From contig DATJGF010000075.1 of NCBI GenBank assembly GCA_035495315.1, positions 36,782 to 100,781 of the forward strand: a stretch of DNA of 64,000 nt, written 5' to 3'. The stretch is from DATJGF01 sp035495315. GTDB lineage: Bacteria > Verrucomicrobiota > Verrucomicrobiia > Limisphaerales > UBA8199. The notes beneath the pieces were generated by a model. The model did not search any database. It was not told the DNA's origin and saw nothing but the letters and a program-made list of their open reading frames with translations. Positions within the stretch are counted from its first letter, which is position 1. Each line of letters begins with the position of its first letter. This document shows positions 43,241-52,400 of this stretch, piece after piece. The position numbers and the translations under genes are program-made.

Positions 43241-45799
43241 TCACAGTTTCTGCGCGACCTTCTCGGTCGCATAACATTCAATGGCGTCACCGACGAGGAA
43301 TTCACCAAATCCCTCAATCCGAATGCCGCATTCCATGCCGGCCCGGACTTCGTTGACTTCATCCTGGAATCGCCGCAGCGACTGGGTGAGGCCCTCATAA
43401 ATAATTTCCTTGCGACGGCGCACACGGACTTTGCCTTTGACGATGCGTCCGCTGGTGACCATGCACCCTGCGACCGGCGTTCCTTTCGATAACTCAAACA
43501 CCTTGCGCACCTCGGCTGAACCGACGGTAATATCCTTGAGGATCGGCTCAAGCAGGCCGGCCATCCCCTCTTTGACCTGGTCGATCAGTTCATAAATGAT
43601 CGCATACAACTTGATCTGCACGCCTTCGTGCTTCGCCTTGTCCGCGACGCCGCTGTCGACCCGAGTATGGAAACCGAGAATCACCGCGTTGGAAGCCGAC
43701 GCCAGCGCAACGTCCGACTCCGTGATCGTGCCGACCGCGCTATGGATGATTTCGAGTGATACTTTGTCGGATTCAATCTTTTTGAGGGCCTCGACGATCG
43801 CTTCGACGGAACCTTGCGTGTCGGCCTTGACGACGACTTTTAGCACTTTCGAACTGTTCGCATCGAGCTGTGCAAACAGATTCTCCAACGTCACTTTCGC
43901 GCGGTGCTGCTCCTGACCTAGCGCCTTGGCTTCCTCGGCGCGCTCCTGAGCCAACTCGCGCGCGGCCCGTTCGTCTTCGACGACGCTGAACTCCAGACCG
44001 GCATCCGGCACCCCGTTCAGCCCCAGCACCTTTACTGCGACTGAAGGGGCGGCTTCCTTCAAGCGCTTGCCCTCCTCATTGATCAGCGCGCGGACCCGTC
44101 CGTAGTACTGACCGCAGATGATGATGTCACCGACATGCAGTGTCCCTTTGCGAACCAGAACCGTCGCGGTCGGCCCGCCAGGTTCAAGCCCGGACTCGAT
44201 CACATTGCCCTTGGCACGTCGATTCGGGTTAGCCTTCAGCTCCAGCAAATCCGCCTGCAACAGGATCATCTCGATCAATTTGTCGACCCCCTGCTTCGTT
44301 AAAGCAGAAGCGTCGACAAAGATCGTGTCGCCGCCCCAGTCGTCCGGCACCAGCCCTTTGTCCTGCAATTGCTGGCGGACTTTCAACGAATTGGCGTTGG
44401 GATGATCAATTTTATTAACGGCAACCAGTATTGGGACCTTTGCTGCCCGGGCATGGTTGAGGGCTTCGAGAGTTTGCGGCATCACGCCATCGTTGGCGGC
44501 AACGACCAGCACGACAATGTCGGTGACGTTCGCGCCGCGGGCACGCATCGAACTGAACGCCGCGTGCCCCGGGGTGTCCAGGAAAGTGATTTGCGCCAGT
44601 TCCTGTTTTCTTTCCGGATGCGGGAATGAAATCGTATAGGCGCCGATATGCTGGGTAATGCCTCCAGCTTCTCCGGCAGCGACATTGGATTTGCGAATTA
44701 CGTCCAGTAGGGTCGTCTTGCCGTGGTCGACGTGGCCCATGATGGTCACCACCGGCGCACGGGCGACAAGCTCTTCCGGCTTGTCCTCGACATCCAACTC
44801 GACTTTTTTGACCGGCGCGTGCACCAGCCCACTGCCGCGCTCGCGCTTTTCAACCTCGAACCGGTAGCCGTACTTGGCGCAAACCTTCTGCGCGATAGCC
44901 TCGTCAATCGCCTGGTTCACATTGGCAAAGACGCCAACCTCCATCAAATCAGCGATGATCTTGAAAGGCTTCTGCTTTAACTGTTCGGCAAGCTCCCGGA
45001 CTACAATCGGGGGTTTAATCGTGATAACTTGCGCATCCGGAGGCAGGCTGATCTTAGCCGCCGGCGCAGCCGCGGGCACCCCGGGTTTCAACGCAGTTTT
45101 TTGTGCCGGGAATTTCGGGCCGCCAATCGCGGGCCCCGCGGGCGGTGGCGCACCGCGGACGCTGCGGATATCGCCTCGCTTTGTAAACTCAGTTCCTCTT
45201 GTTTCCGGCTGCCGCGGCGCAGGCTTCAAGGCGGGCGGCTTGTCAACCGGCTTGAGACCCGGTTTAGGTGGCAGTTTGATGAAGCCCACTTTGTCGCCTA
45301 ACTTCGGTCCGGGTGGCGGTGGTGGGGGCGGTGGGGCCACCGGGGGAGCAAAGGGGGCTTTGGCCTCGACAGGGGGTGCTTCGACGGGCGGCTCCGCAAT
45401 CACAGCGTTTGCATCCTGGTCGACCGCAGGTTCAGCTGGAGGTTCTTTGACTGCGGCCGTTTCAGGCGTCAGAACTGCCGTCGCGGTACTCGTCATGGGA
45501 GCAGGCTCGGGAACTTGTGCCACAACGGGCTCAGCGGCGGCAGTTATAATGACCGTATGTGGCTCGCTAACCGCAGGTGCAGCTGGGGCGGTCGGGGTAG
45601 GGGTCGGCGCCGCCTGGGCTGGCGCATTGAGTTCAGGGTGGGCCTGCTTAAGCTGGTCCTCGAGGTATTCGGCGGTGATCTTATCAAGAGAGCTCGACGC
45701 CACCCTGGCAGCGGCAATGCCCAATTCCTTTGCCTTCGCGAGAACTTCTTTGTTCTCCAAGCCGAGTTTTTTTGAAATATCGTAAATCCGAACGGGCAT
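43241..45799 (-). CDS. infB: Translation initiation factor IF-2
   Basis: 852 residues. The N-terminal IF2_N helix domain (MPVRIYDISKKLGLENKEVL) is followed by a long Ala/Pro-rich linker (about 60-280). The GTPase domain starts near 350: GHVDHGKT at 355-362, DTPGHAAF, NKID. Beta-barrel domains and the fMet-tRNA-binding C-terminal domain follow, ending CYATEKVAQKL. It delivers initiator tRNA to the ribosome. It sits 84 bases downstream of nusA in the same operon. The Pro-run in the linker (PPPPPPPGP) is a local oddity. Confidence 0.97.
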   Translation of the reverse strand: MPVRIYDISKKLGLENKEVLAKAKELGIAAARVASSSLDKITAEYLEDQLKQAHPELNAPAQAAPTPTPTAPAAPAVSEPHTVIITAAAEPVVAQVPEPAPMTSTATAVLTPETAAVKEPPAEPAVDQDANAVIAEPPVEAPPVEAKAPFAPPVAPPPPPPPPGPKLGDKVGFIKLPPKPGLKPVDKPPALKPAPRQPETRGTEFTKRGDIRSVRGAPPPAGPAIGGPKFPAQKTALKPGVPAAAPAAKISLPPDAQVITIKPPIVVRELAEQLKQKPFKIIADLMEVGVFANVNQAIDEAIAQKVCAKYGYRFEVEKRERGSGLVHAPVKKVELDVEDKPEELVARAPVVTIMGHVDHGKTTLLDVIRKSNVAAGEAGGITQHIGAYTISFPHPERKQELAQITFLDTPGHAAFSSMRARGANVTDIVVLVVAANDGVMPQTLEALNHARAAKVPILVAVNKIDHPNANSLKVRQQLQDKGLVPDDWGGDTIFVDASALTKQGVDKLIEMILLQADLLELKANPNRRAKGNVIESGLEPGGPTATVLVRKGTLHVGDIIICGQYYGRVRALINEEGKRLKEAAPSVAVKVLGLNGVPDAGLEFSVVEDERAARELAQERAEEAKALGQEQHRAKVTLENLFAQLDANSSKVLKVVVKADTQGSVEAIVEALKKIESDKVSLEIIHSAVGTITESDVALASASNAVILGFHTRVDSGVADKAKHEGVQIKLYAIIYELIDQVKEGMAGLLEPILKDITVGSAEVRKVFELSKGTPVAGCMVTSGRIVKGKVRVRRRKEIIYEGLTQSLRRFQDEVNEVRAGMECGIRIEGFGEFLVGDAIECYATEKVAQKL

Positions 45800-45883
45800 A
45801 ACTCTCTAACACTACGGGCCTTTTTGGGCACAATGCCTTCATAAGGCTCGACTACTTTAAAACTTTTTTCACCGGCGATCTCA

Positions 45884-47164
45884 TTAACCGGAGACCGGCG
45901 CTTCGCCGACTTTCAACGTCCGCCGGGCAGCTTCCGCCCGAGCGGCTTCCATAATAGCCCCAGCCTGATCTCCCAACTGCGCTATTCCAGCCAGGTCACT
46001 AACATCGGCCTGGAGCAGATCCTCTAAACGCGTCAAACCGTGATGAACCAGCACATCGGCTTGTTCTCGGGAAATCCCCGGAATCGCAGCCAACGATTCC
46101 ACAGCCTCCGCTACCTTTTCCTCAAAACCCTTAGTGACAACTACCTCAGCCTCGATATCCACCTGCCAACCTGTCAGCTTCGATGTCAGCCGGGCATTTT
46201 GACCCCGCTTGCCTATGGCCAGCGAGAGTTGATCCTCACTGACAATAATCTTAACTCGCTTATTGGTTTCGTCGATCTCGAAAGCCTTAAGCTTCGCAGG
46301 CGCCAATGCATTGGTGATGAACCCCCGAACGTTTGGGTCCCACCGGATAATGTCCACCTTCTCGTTGTTTAGCTCACGTACGATATTCTTGACCCGCTGC
46401 CCACGCAACCCGACACAGGCCCCCACAGGGTCCACTTTTTCATCTCGCGTCCACACCGCCAGTTTGGTTCGAAAACCGGGCTCGCGCGCAATCCCCTTAA
46501 TCTCAATCGTCCCATCGTTAATCTCCGAGACTTCCAGTTGGAAAAGCTTCAGCACAAATCGCGGGTCCGAACGAGACAGAATTATCTCCGGTCCATGCGG
46601 CCCTTGTTCCACCGCCTTAACATAACATCGAATCCGCTCCCCAATCTGGTATTCCTCCGTCGGAACTCGCTCACGATTGGGCAGTAATGCCTCGTATTTG
46701 CCCAAATCGACCAATACATCTGAGCGGTCAAACCGTCGGACAGTGCCGCTGATGATATCGCCGACACGGTCCTTGAATTCGGTAAAGATGAGGGCCTTTT
46801 CCGCCCGCCTGATATGCATCATCAAGGCCTGCTTCGCATATTGCGCCGCAATTCGTCCAAAACCGACCGGAGTTACCTCAACCTCAAGTTCCTCGCCGAC
46901 TTGGGCATCCGGTTTTATCCTCCGGGAATCAAACACAGAGATTTGGTCGTGTTTCGAGATAACCTTATCTGACACAATGAGTTTCGCGTAGGCGCGAATA
47001 TCGCCGGTCTTTTGATCAATCGCTACCCGGAGTTCCCGTGCCGGACCGACCGCCTTTTTGGCAGCAGAGAGCAGCGCTTCGTGAACGGCACCAATCAACA
47101 CTTCACGGTTGATGCCCTTCTCGCGCTCCCAGAATTCTAATACTGCTAAAAAATCGGCGTTCAT
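45884..47164 (-). CDS. nusA: Transcription termination/antitermination factor NusA
   Basis: 426 residues: N-terminal RNA-polymerase-binding domain (1-125), S1 domain (about 130-200, GDIISGTVRRFDRSDVLVDL), and two KH domains (GACVGLRGQRVKNIVREL; LSLAIGKRGQNARLTSKL). A short helix-hairpin-helix end (IPGISREQADVLVHHGLTRL) replaces the longer E. coli C-terminus. It modulates pausing and termination. rimP, usually upstream, is absent, and the next gene upstream is divergent. A terminator-like hairpin lies in its leader (47197-47232), fitting autoregulation. Confidence 0.96.
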   Translation of the reverse strand: MNADFLAVLEFWEREKGINREVLIGAVHEALLSAAKKAVGPARELRVAIDQKTGDIRAYAKLIVSDKVISKHDQISVFDSRRIKPDAQVGEELEVEVTPVGFGRIAAQYAKQALMMHIRRAEKALIFTEFKDRVGDIISGTVRRFDRSDVLVDLGKYEALLPNRERVPTEEYQIGERIRCYVKAVEQGPHGPEIILSRSDPRFVLKLFQLEVSEINDGTIEIKGIAREPGFRTKLAVWTRDEKVDPVGACVGLRGQRVKNIVRELNNEKVDIIRWDPNVRGFITNALAPAKLKAFEIDETNKRVKIIVSEDQLSLAIGKRGQNARLTSKLTGWQVDIEAEVVVTKGFEEKVAEAVESLAAIPGISREQADVLVHHGLTRLEDLLQADVSDLAGIAQLGDQAGAIMEAARAEAARRTLKVGEAPVSG

Positions 47165-47196
47165 ACTTCTTCAACTACGGCGTCCCCACCGAGGGA

Positions 47197-47232
47197 ACAA
47201 AAAAGTCGGCAGATTAAGCTCTTCCGACTTTG
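47197..47232 (-). terminator. nusA: Terminator-like hairpin in the nusA leader
   Basis: On the minus strand AAAGTCGG (47232-47225) pairs with CCGACTTT (47210-47203) around a 14-base loop and is followed by a T-run (TTTTTTG), 33 bases before the nusA ATG. The upstream neighbour is divergent, so no other transcript from that side needs stopping. This fits premature termination as a feedback control by NusA or antitermination. Confidence 0.6.
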
Positions 47233-47420
47233 GCGCGCTGGAGAACCAGCAATCTTTACCGTTCTAACCCTTAAATTAAATTTTCAGAGGAAAAGAGTCA
47301 AGCCCTAAACCTTCAATTCAACAAAGGCCCCCTGCACCCGAAAGCGGCTTTGATCGGCTCAGGGCGACCTCTACAAGGAAATCTTTTGCAATTTAAGAGA
47401 GCCTGTTCGAAGCTGGACCT

Positions 47421-47795
47421 ATGACACAACCGCTTGCGCTCGTTCTGTATGAGAAACTATTACCGGGCAGTCAGCTTGTCAATCGGTTGCAAGATCTAAA
47501 GTACCGCGTTCAGGCGATCACAGATGCCACTCTGTTGGTTGAATGCGCCCAACAGACCCACCCTATGCTGGTCCTGGCCGACTTGGATTCTACCAAGGAA
47601 AACATCTGCGCGGCGGTAGCTCGCCTTCGGCAAAACCCTGGCACACAGCATGTGCCGGTCCTCGCTTTTACCAGTAATTTGACTCCCGAACTCCAAAAAG
47701 CGGCAGAAACCGCCGGGGCAACTCTCCTGGTCAGTGAACAGGCCGTTCTGAATCACTTAGGCGAATGCCTCCAGCAGGCCCTGGAAGTGAAGTGA
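47421..47795 (+). CDS. Receiver-like (pseudo-receiver) domain protein
   Basis: 124 residues with the alpha/beta pattern of a response-regulator receiver: ALVLYEKLLPGSQLVNRL at the front, MLVLADLDST where the phospho-acceptor strand would end, and VPVLAFTSNLTPELQKAAETAGATLLVSEQA matching the beta4-alpha5 region. ADLD offers an Asp, but the N-terminal acidic pair is missing (VLYEK) and the conserved Lys is Ser-Glu. It is probably a degenerate, non-phosphorylated receiver. It stands alone with no output domain. Confidence 0.65.
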   Translation: MTQPLALVLYEKLLPGSQLVNRLQDLKYRVQAITDATLLVECAQQTHPMLVLADLDSTKENICAAVARLRQNPGTQHVPVLAFTSNLTPELQKAAETAGATLLVSEQAVLNHLGECLQQALEVK

Positions 47796-47813
47796 ACGGG
47801 AAAGTCGAGTTAG

Positions 47814-47904
47814 GGAAGGCCGAATTCCACGAGGCCCATTTATAAACCACAACGGGGCCTCGAATAACAGGGCCTCGTGGAACTTCGTGGAACTCGGCCT
47901 TCCG
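47814..47904. repeat. Family B dispersed repeat with inverted arms
   Basis: The left arm, 47814-47837 (ggaaggccgaattccacgag, then gccc), is the reverse complement of the right arm (about 47870-47904, gggcctcgtggaac ... actcggccttccg), with an extra 10-base ttcgtggaac duplication in the right arm. It lies between the convergent receiver-like and inositol oxygenase genes. Confidence 0.65.
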
Positions 47905-47923
47905 AACTCGGGCTTCCGAGACC

Positions 47924-48811
47924 TTACCACCTCAATTTCGTCGGGAAATACTCTTTGATCAGGTCGTCGTAGAACGGACGTAACTTGGCCAAGTCCGGCT
48001 TTTCCTGACTCTTGGTGTAGAGATCGTAAGGGTTGAACGCCCGGACCCACTTGAACATCTCGCGGTCGTTGTCATTCATGAGGTAATTGTAAGCACCATC
48101 ACGATGGGCTGGATAAAACGAATGGTACCGGATCATGTATAGCGCCCCTACCGGCATATAATCTTTCACCACGTTATACAGGTACTCGTCATGGCCCCAC
48201 GACATCGACACCGCATCCAGCCCGCAGCCTTCATCATAGACCCCCAGTTTCTGCTGATACCGGGCTTCGTTCCGATCCGAGTTATCGGCAAAAAACTCAT
48301 GGAACACTATCTTATCCGACCAGGCGCAACCAACGGGGAAGGTATCCCCGACCACCGCCCATTGCGGTTCACCATAAAGACAAAGGATCTTTCCAAGATC
48401 ATGAATCAGACCGGCAAGGATAAACCAACGGGGATGACCATCATGCCGAATCTGCTCGGCCGTTTGCAGCAAATGGTCTAACTGCGACAAATCGGTATCC
48501 GGGTCGCTATCATCCACCAAGGTGTTCAGATACTCCAAAGCTTCCCAGACGCTCATTTCCCGGCGACTTAATCCCAGGAACTCTTTGCGTTTCGCCTGGA
48601 CGAAATCGTAGGTCTGGTGACGGTGATTCTGTCGGTAAAACTCACGTACCGAAGGCCGGGCATTGGCCTCGTAGTTACGGAACTCTTCCTTCTTCTTTGC
48701 CGGGTTGGTGGCGCGAAATGGTTCGGCTGCCGGAGCGGCTTCGGGATAGCGCTCTTTCAGAAAGTCTTCCCACTCATCAAGTCCCATGGCCGGCGGTTTT
48801 GTGTCTTTCAT
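47924..48811 (-). CDS. Inositol oxygenase (MIOX)
   Basis: 295 residues closely following eukaryotic myo-inositol oxygenase: FRNYEANARPSVREFYRQNH, MSVWEALEYLNTLVDDSDPD, LAGLIHDLGKILCLYGEPQW, VGDTFPVGCAW, VSMSWGHDEYLYNVVKDY, MIRYHSFYPAH and FNPYDLYTKS. The di-iron ligands (His, His-Asp in IHDLGK, His in GHDEYL, His in RYHSFYP, Asp in FNPYDLY) are in place. It opens myo-inositol with O2 to D-glucuronate. Sugar ABC genes upstream on the same strand suggest inositol uptake. Confidence 0.95.
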   Translation of the reverse strand: MKDTKPPAMGLDEWEDFLKERYPEAAPAAEPFRATNPAKKKEEFRNYEANARPSVREFYRQNHRHQTYDFVQAKRKEFLGLSRREMSVWEALEYLNTLVDDSDPDTDLSQLDHLLQTAEQIRHDGHPRWFILAGLIHDLGKILCLYGEPQWAVVGDTFPVGCAWSDKIVFHEFFADNSDRNEARYQQKLGVYDEGCGLDAVSMSWGHDEYLYNVVKDYMPVGALYMIRYHSFYPAHRDGAYNYLMNDNDREMFKWVRAFNPYDLYTKSQEKPDLAKLRPFYDDLIKEYFPTKLRW

Positions 48812-48939
48812 AGTTACCTTCTATGTGCTTTGGTTATGGCGGTTATTAGTATCTACCGCGGCGTGGCCTGTTCTGCAAGGGGATTTGCGGCACAAACCGG
48901 TCGCGGATGCATCCGAGGTGTTCTGTAAATCCACAACTC

Positions 48940-49038
48940 GGAAGGCCGAACTCCGAGAGACCCAAATATCCGCTAGGCTCAAAAATCTCCTATTTGCTTT
49001 TAAGTGGATTTTTGGGGACTCGCGGAGCTCGGCCTTCC
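48940..49038. repeat. Family B dispersed repeat, inverted arms
   Basis: Arms 48940-48963 and 49015-49038 are reverse complements at about 20 of 24 bases, flanking a 51-base AT-rich centre. The right arm with its preceding ggattttt matches the copy at 41692-41724. The element sits between the sugar permease stop and the inositol oxygenase start, where it could separate or attenuate their expression. Nothing else is seen in 48812-49076. Confidence 0.7.
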
Positions 49039-49076
49039 AAAAAAGCTTGGGCAAACATTCGCTGTGGATCTTTGGT

Positions 49077-50159
49077 TCATGCCCCCTTCCTTCCTCGCTG
49101 ACGGAGTTTGTCGACACCGACGGCGAGGATAATAACCACGCCGATAATAATCTCCTGCATGTAGGTCGGCCAACCCATCTGGTTTGAACCGTTTCGCAGG
49201 ATAGCCATCGTCAAGGCGCCAATCATCGAACCCGCGATGCTCCCTACTCCGCCGTTCAAGCTGGCCCCGCCAATCACCACCGCCGCAATAATGTCCAGTT
49301 CCAGTCCGATGGCGACCGTCGGATCACCTTGCGTCAGGCGCGATAACTGCATGAGGCCCGCAAGGCCGAAGAACAATCCCGCAACGGTATAAATGGCCAC
49401 TTTCTGTAGCTGCACGCGCACACCGCAAAGACGCGCGGCAGTTTCGTTTGAGCCAAGGGCGAAAATGTAGCGGCCAAACACGGTCTTGCGCATCACCACC
49501 GCCATGAGAACGGCAAGCGCCAAAGCAATCCAGACCCCAATGGGAACCGGAAACAAGTGAGTTGGATCCTGCAGTTCCATGATATGGTTGATAAGCGAAT
49601 CCGGGGCGCTGACGGTCTCGTTGCCGGACAACCATTTAGCAGTGCCACGCGCAACTCCCATCATCCCCAGCGTGACAATGAAGGGCATCATCCGCAGCCC
49701 TCCAATAACCAGCCCGTTACACAAGCCGATAAAAACTCCGGTGCCGAGCGAAAGGAAAACCGCCAATAAGATCGAATGCCCCTTCACCAACGTGATGGCC
49801 CCCACGACACTGGTTAAAGCGACGACCGACCCGACACTTAAGTCAATGCCACCGCTAACGATGATGATTGTCATCCCCAAAGTACCGATCGCGACAATCA
49901 CGGTTTGAGTCAGGATAATTTTGAAATTGGCGCCAGTTAAAAAGTAGGGCCGAACCGTTGGACTGAGCGAGAACAGCGCAATGACCAGCAACAGGCCAAA
50001 GCATGGACCAAGGACATTCAGCACACGCCGGGAAATCTTGACCCGGCCAGAGGCGCGCTGGCTGGTTTGCCACCTCTGCGACTCTGCCTCAGCTGTGCCC
50101 AAGCCCTCGACTTTTAGTATCGGACCATCCGTCGACCGAGCTTCGGAATTCATTGGCAT
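49077..50159 (-). CDS. Sugar ABC transporter permease (RbsC type)
   Basis: 360 residues. A polar N-terminus of about 40 residues precedes 8-10 helices of the branched BPD_transp_2 family: TIIIVSGGIDLSVGSVVAL, VIGGLRMMPFIVTLGMMGVA, FALGSNETAARLCGV and AVVIGGASLNGGVGSIAGS, all typical of ribose/xylose/inositol permeases. It follows the binding-protein gene by 16 bases. No ATPase (RbsA-like) gene is nearby, so the energy subunit must be elsewhere. Proximity to MIOX suggests inositol as substrate (inference). Confidence 0.9.
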   Translation of the reverse strand: MPMNSEARSTDGPILKVEGLGTAEAESQRWQTSQRASGRVKISRRVLNVLGPCFGLLLVIALFSLSPTVRPYFLTGANFKIILTQTVIVAIGTLGMTIIIVSGGIDLSVGSVVALTSVVGAITLVKGHSILLAVFLSLGTGVFIGLCNGLVIGGLRMMPFIVTLGMMGVARGTAKWLSGNETVSAPDSLINHIMELQDPTHLFPVPIGVWIALALAVLMAVVMRKTVFGRYIFALGSNETAARLCGVRVQLQKVAIYTVAGLFFGLAGLMQLSRLTQGDPTVAIGLELDIIAAVVIGGASLNGGVGSIAGSMIGALTMAILRNGSNQMGWPTYMQEIIIGVVIILAVGVDKLRQRGRKGA

Positions 50160-50175
50160 GGCGGCCGCGGGAGAA

Positions 50176-51165
50176 TTAATTCAAGTACTTTTCCAGCGGT
50201 GGGTGAAGCAATTCTTTGATGGCGGGCTCATTCATATTCTCAGGGGTGACCAGCATGACACCGGTGTCGATCCTGCGTTCCACTTTTTCACCGCGCAAAT
50301 GTTTGACCGCCGTCATAACTCCGAGGTAACCCATCAACAGCGGGTTCTGCACGACCAGTGCCTGGACATCCCCATTCTGCATGTCGATGACGGACTGCGA
50401 GCCGGCGTCGAAGCCAATCATCTTCACTTTGCCTCCAGCCAGACCCAAGTCGCGCAATGCCTTGGTCATCGCAATGGTCGGAGGTTCACAGGGGCAGAAG
50501 ACACCGTTCACCTCGCGGCCGAATCTGTTGAGCAAATTCTGAGAAGCCTGATACGCCAGCTCGCGAGTCGCGCCGGCATGCTGATCGCCAGAAATGATTT
50601 TAATACCCGGATGCTTCTTTAGCGCATCAAGAAAGCCCGCCTCACGAGCTTCGGTACTCGCCGAACCCACCGCATAACGCAGCAGGATCACATTGCCTTT
50701 ATCGCCCAGGAGCTTTGCCATCTGCTCTCCAGCCAATACCCCCCCTTTGTAATTGTCGGTCGCGACAAAACTGACGTACTCGTCCGATTTGAGGTCCGAA
50801 TCCATTATGACCACGGGGACTTTGGCTTGTACCGCATTATGGACCGGCCGTACCAGCGCGCGGGAATCCAGAGGTGCGAGCACAATCGCATCGACGCGGC
50901 GAGTCATAAAATTTTCTACCACCTGGATCTGCTGGTCGCGATCGTCTTCACGCAGAGGTCCCTTCCAGATTATGTCCACCTTGGTTCCCGCAGAAGTGAG
51001 TTCCTTTTGTGCCTTTACAGCGCCAGCGTTGATCGATTTCCAAAATTCATGGGTGGTTCCCTTGGGAATAACCGCCACGGTATAAGCCTTTTCAGCGGCA
51101 GGTAAGCGGCCAAAGGCGGTTAAAGAACAACAAACCACGAGGATGTGCTGCAAGCGCTTGGGCAT
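50176..51165 (-). CDS. Periplasmic sugar-binding protein of an ABC transporter
   Basis: 329 residues with a signal peptide (MPKRLQHILVVCCSLTAFGRLPAAE). The type I periplasmic-binding fold (Peripla_BP_4) shows YTVAVIPKGTTHEFWKSIN, VDAIVLAPLDSRALVRPV, VPVVIMDSDLKSDEYVSFV, ATDNYKGGVLAGEQM and VKMIGFDAGSQSV, as in ribose- and inositol-binding proteins. It is first in an operon with the permease; its promoter should lie in 51166-51260, AT-rich by eye. Confidence 0.9.
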   Translation of the reverse strand: MPKRLQHILVVCCSLTAFGRLPAAEKAYTVAVIPKGTTHEFWKSINAGAVKAQKELTSAGTKVDIIWKGPLREDDRDQQIQVVENFMTRRVDAIVLAPLDSRALVRPVHNAVQAKVPVVIMDSDLKSDEYVSFVATDNYKGGVLAGEQMAKLLGDKGNVILLRYAVGSASTEAREAGFLDALKKHPGIKIISGDQHAGATRELAYQASQNLLNRFGREVNGVFCPCEPPTIAMTKALRDLGLAGGKVKMIGFDAGSQSVIDMQNGDVQALVVQNPLLMGYLGVMTAVKHLRGEKVERRIDTGVMLVTPENMNEPAIKELLHPPLEKYLN

Positions 51166-51379
51166 GGCTCAATCCTATAATGGCCAGCCTTGGATTTCAA
51201 TTATTTGAATTGATTCTAATCCCATTAAAGGATGCTTGACTGCGTAGAGCGGACATCATACGATGAGCCCCGAATTTGAGGCATATGGCAGTTCCAGAAG
51301 TGATCGCGCAGCAATGCGGATTAGCACCTGGTGCTTCGCGCGGCTGAGAAGTGCCCTCAAAGGATTCAGGAGACGGTAT

Positions 51380-51589
51380 ATGGCTAAAGGTAAAGTCAAA
51401 TGGTGGGACAATAAAAAGGGGCTTGGCTTCATTGCCCAAGACGGAGGGCAGGATGTCTTTGTCCACCACACGGCGATTATGGGGGAAGGCTTCAAGACGC
51501 TGCACGAAGGTGAAGAAGTCATCTTCGAGATTGTATCGGGGGAAAAAGGTCCAAAAGCCGAAAACGTGCAACGATCGCATCCTTCCTAA
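51380..51589 (+). CDS. Cold shock domain protein
   Basis: 69 residues from MAKGKVKWWDNKKGLGFI, one cold shock domain with RNP1 (KGLGFIAQ) and RNP2 (DVFVHHTAI). It binds single-stranded RNA or DNA and melts RNA structure. The start is fixed by CAGGAGA 7 bases upstream, one of the few strong Shine-Dalgarno sites here; the longer frame from 51263 is leader. The untranslated leader may be long, as for cspA-type genes. Confidence 0.93.
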   Translation: MAKGKVKWWDNKKGLGFIAQDGGQDVFVHHTAIMGEGFKTLHEGEEVIFEIVSGEKGPKAENVQRSHPS

Positions 51590-51715
51590 GCGGCGTTTTT
51601 ACGTCCGATCGACCGAATTCAAAGTCCCGAGCACTTTCGAGGCTTTTTAGCCGACGAATTTGCTTTGTGCTTTAGAAGGTAGGTTTCATCTGCTGTAGCC
51701 AGTATCTTACGGTAG

Positions 51716-52228
51716 ATGATACGTTACAAAATCTCTGACCGCCCCAGGATTTTGTTCATCGGGATCAACCCTCACCATGGTTCCTTTCGCCGAGGCGTTC
51801 CGTTCTCCAACAACAAGACCTTTTGGTACCTGCTTAATCGGGCTGGCGTGTTGTCTGAAACTGAGAATGACCTGCGCTCGGATGAGCTCCTCAAGCGCAT
51901 TTACGAGACAAAGTTCCTCTCGCATTACCGGCTGAATTTTGTTAACCTGATTAACCATCCAACCCGGGAAGTGACTGAGCTTAAACGGGGTGAGGAGGCT
52001 GCCGGGGTGCGGAAGGTTTTTAAATTAATAAACGAACGGCACCCGCGGGTTGTGTGCTTCATCGGGCGCGTGACCTATCGCAAGTTCCTCGGGAACAGCA
52101 ACTTCAATTTTGGCTGGCAAAAATCGATTGGTGATTCACGGGTGTACGTTATGCATTTTCCGATTCGTGGTGCCGCTGACGTTCGGATTACCGAACTCAA
52201 AGAGTTGCTACAAGCCAGTGAAGGCTAA
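51716..52228 (+). CDS. Mug/TDG-type uracil-DNA glycosylase family protein
   Basis: 170 residues. RILFIGINPHHGSFRRGVPF followed by NNKTFWYLLNRAGVL matches the Mug family motif (GINPG.S...... FAGPGNRFW), with Asn in INP as the probable water-activating residue. LNFVNLINHPTREVTELKRGE and RHPRVVCFIGRVTYRKFLG complete the fold. These enzymes remove uracil or thymine from G mismatches in DNA. HHGS replaces GxxS of canonical Mug, so substrate range may differ. It is a single-gene unit. Confidence 0.8.
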   Translation: MIRYKISDRPRILFIGINPHHGSFRRGVPFSNNKTFWYLLNRAGVLSETENDLRSDELLKRIYETKFLSHYRLNFVNLINHPTREVTELKRGEEAAGVRKVFKLINERHPRVVCFIGRVTYRKFLGNSNFNFGWQKSIGDSRVYVMHFPIRGAADVRITELKELLQASEG

Positions 52229-52400
52229 GACGCCCGTGTCCCCAGGATTGGCGACTGGCAGGTAACTACCCATCCGTTAAAGTAAGCCCGTTGACGATGC
52301 AAAAGCGCAGTAGTCAGACCGTGTGTGGGCTGATAGGCGTAAATCTGCGGCGCCGCATCGAATGACGATTTAAGTTCTCGTTTGTAAATGTGTCAGCAAG

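Noticed and set aside
44874..45785. 303-residue plus-strand Gly/Ala-rich open frame
   Set aside because: It is the antisense of the Ala/Pro-rich linker of infB, a typical compositional artefact.
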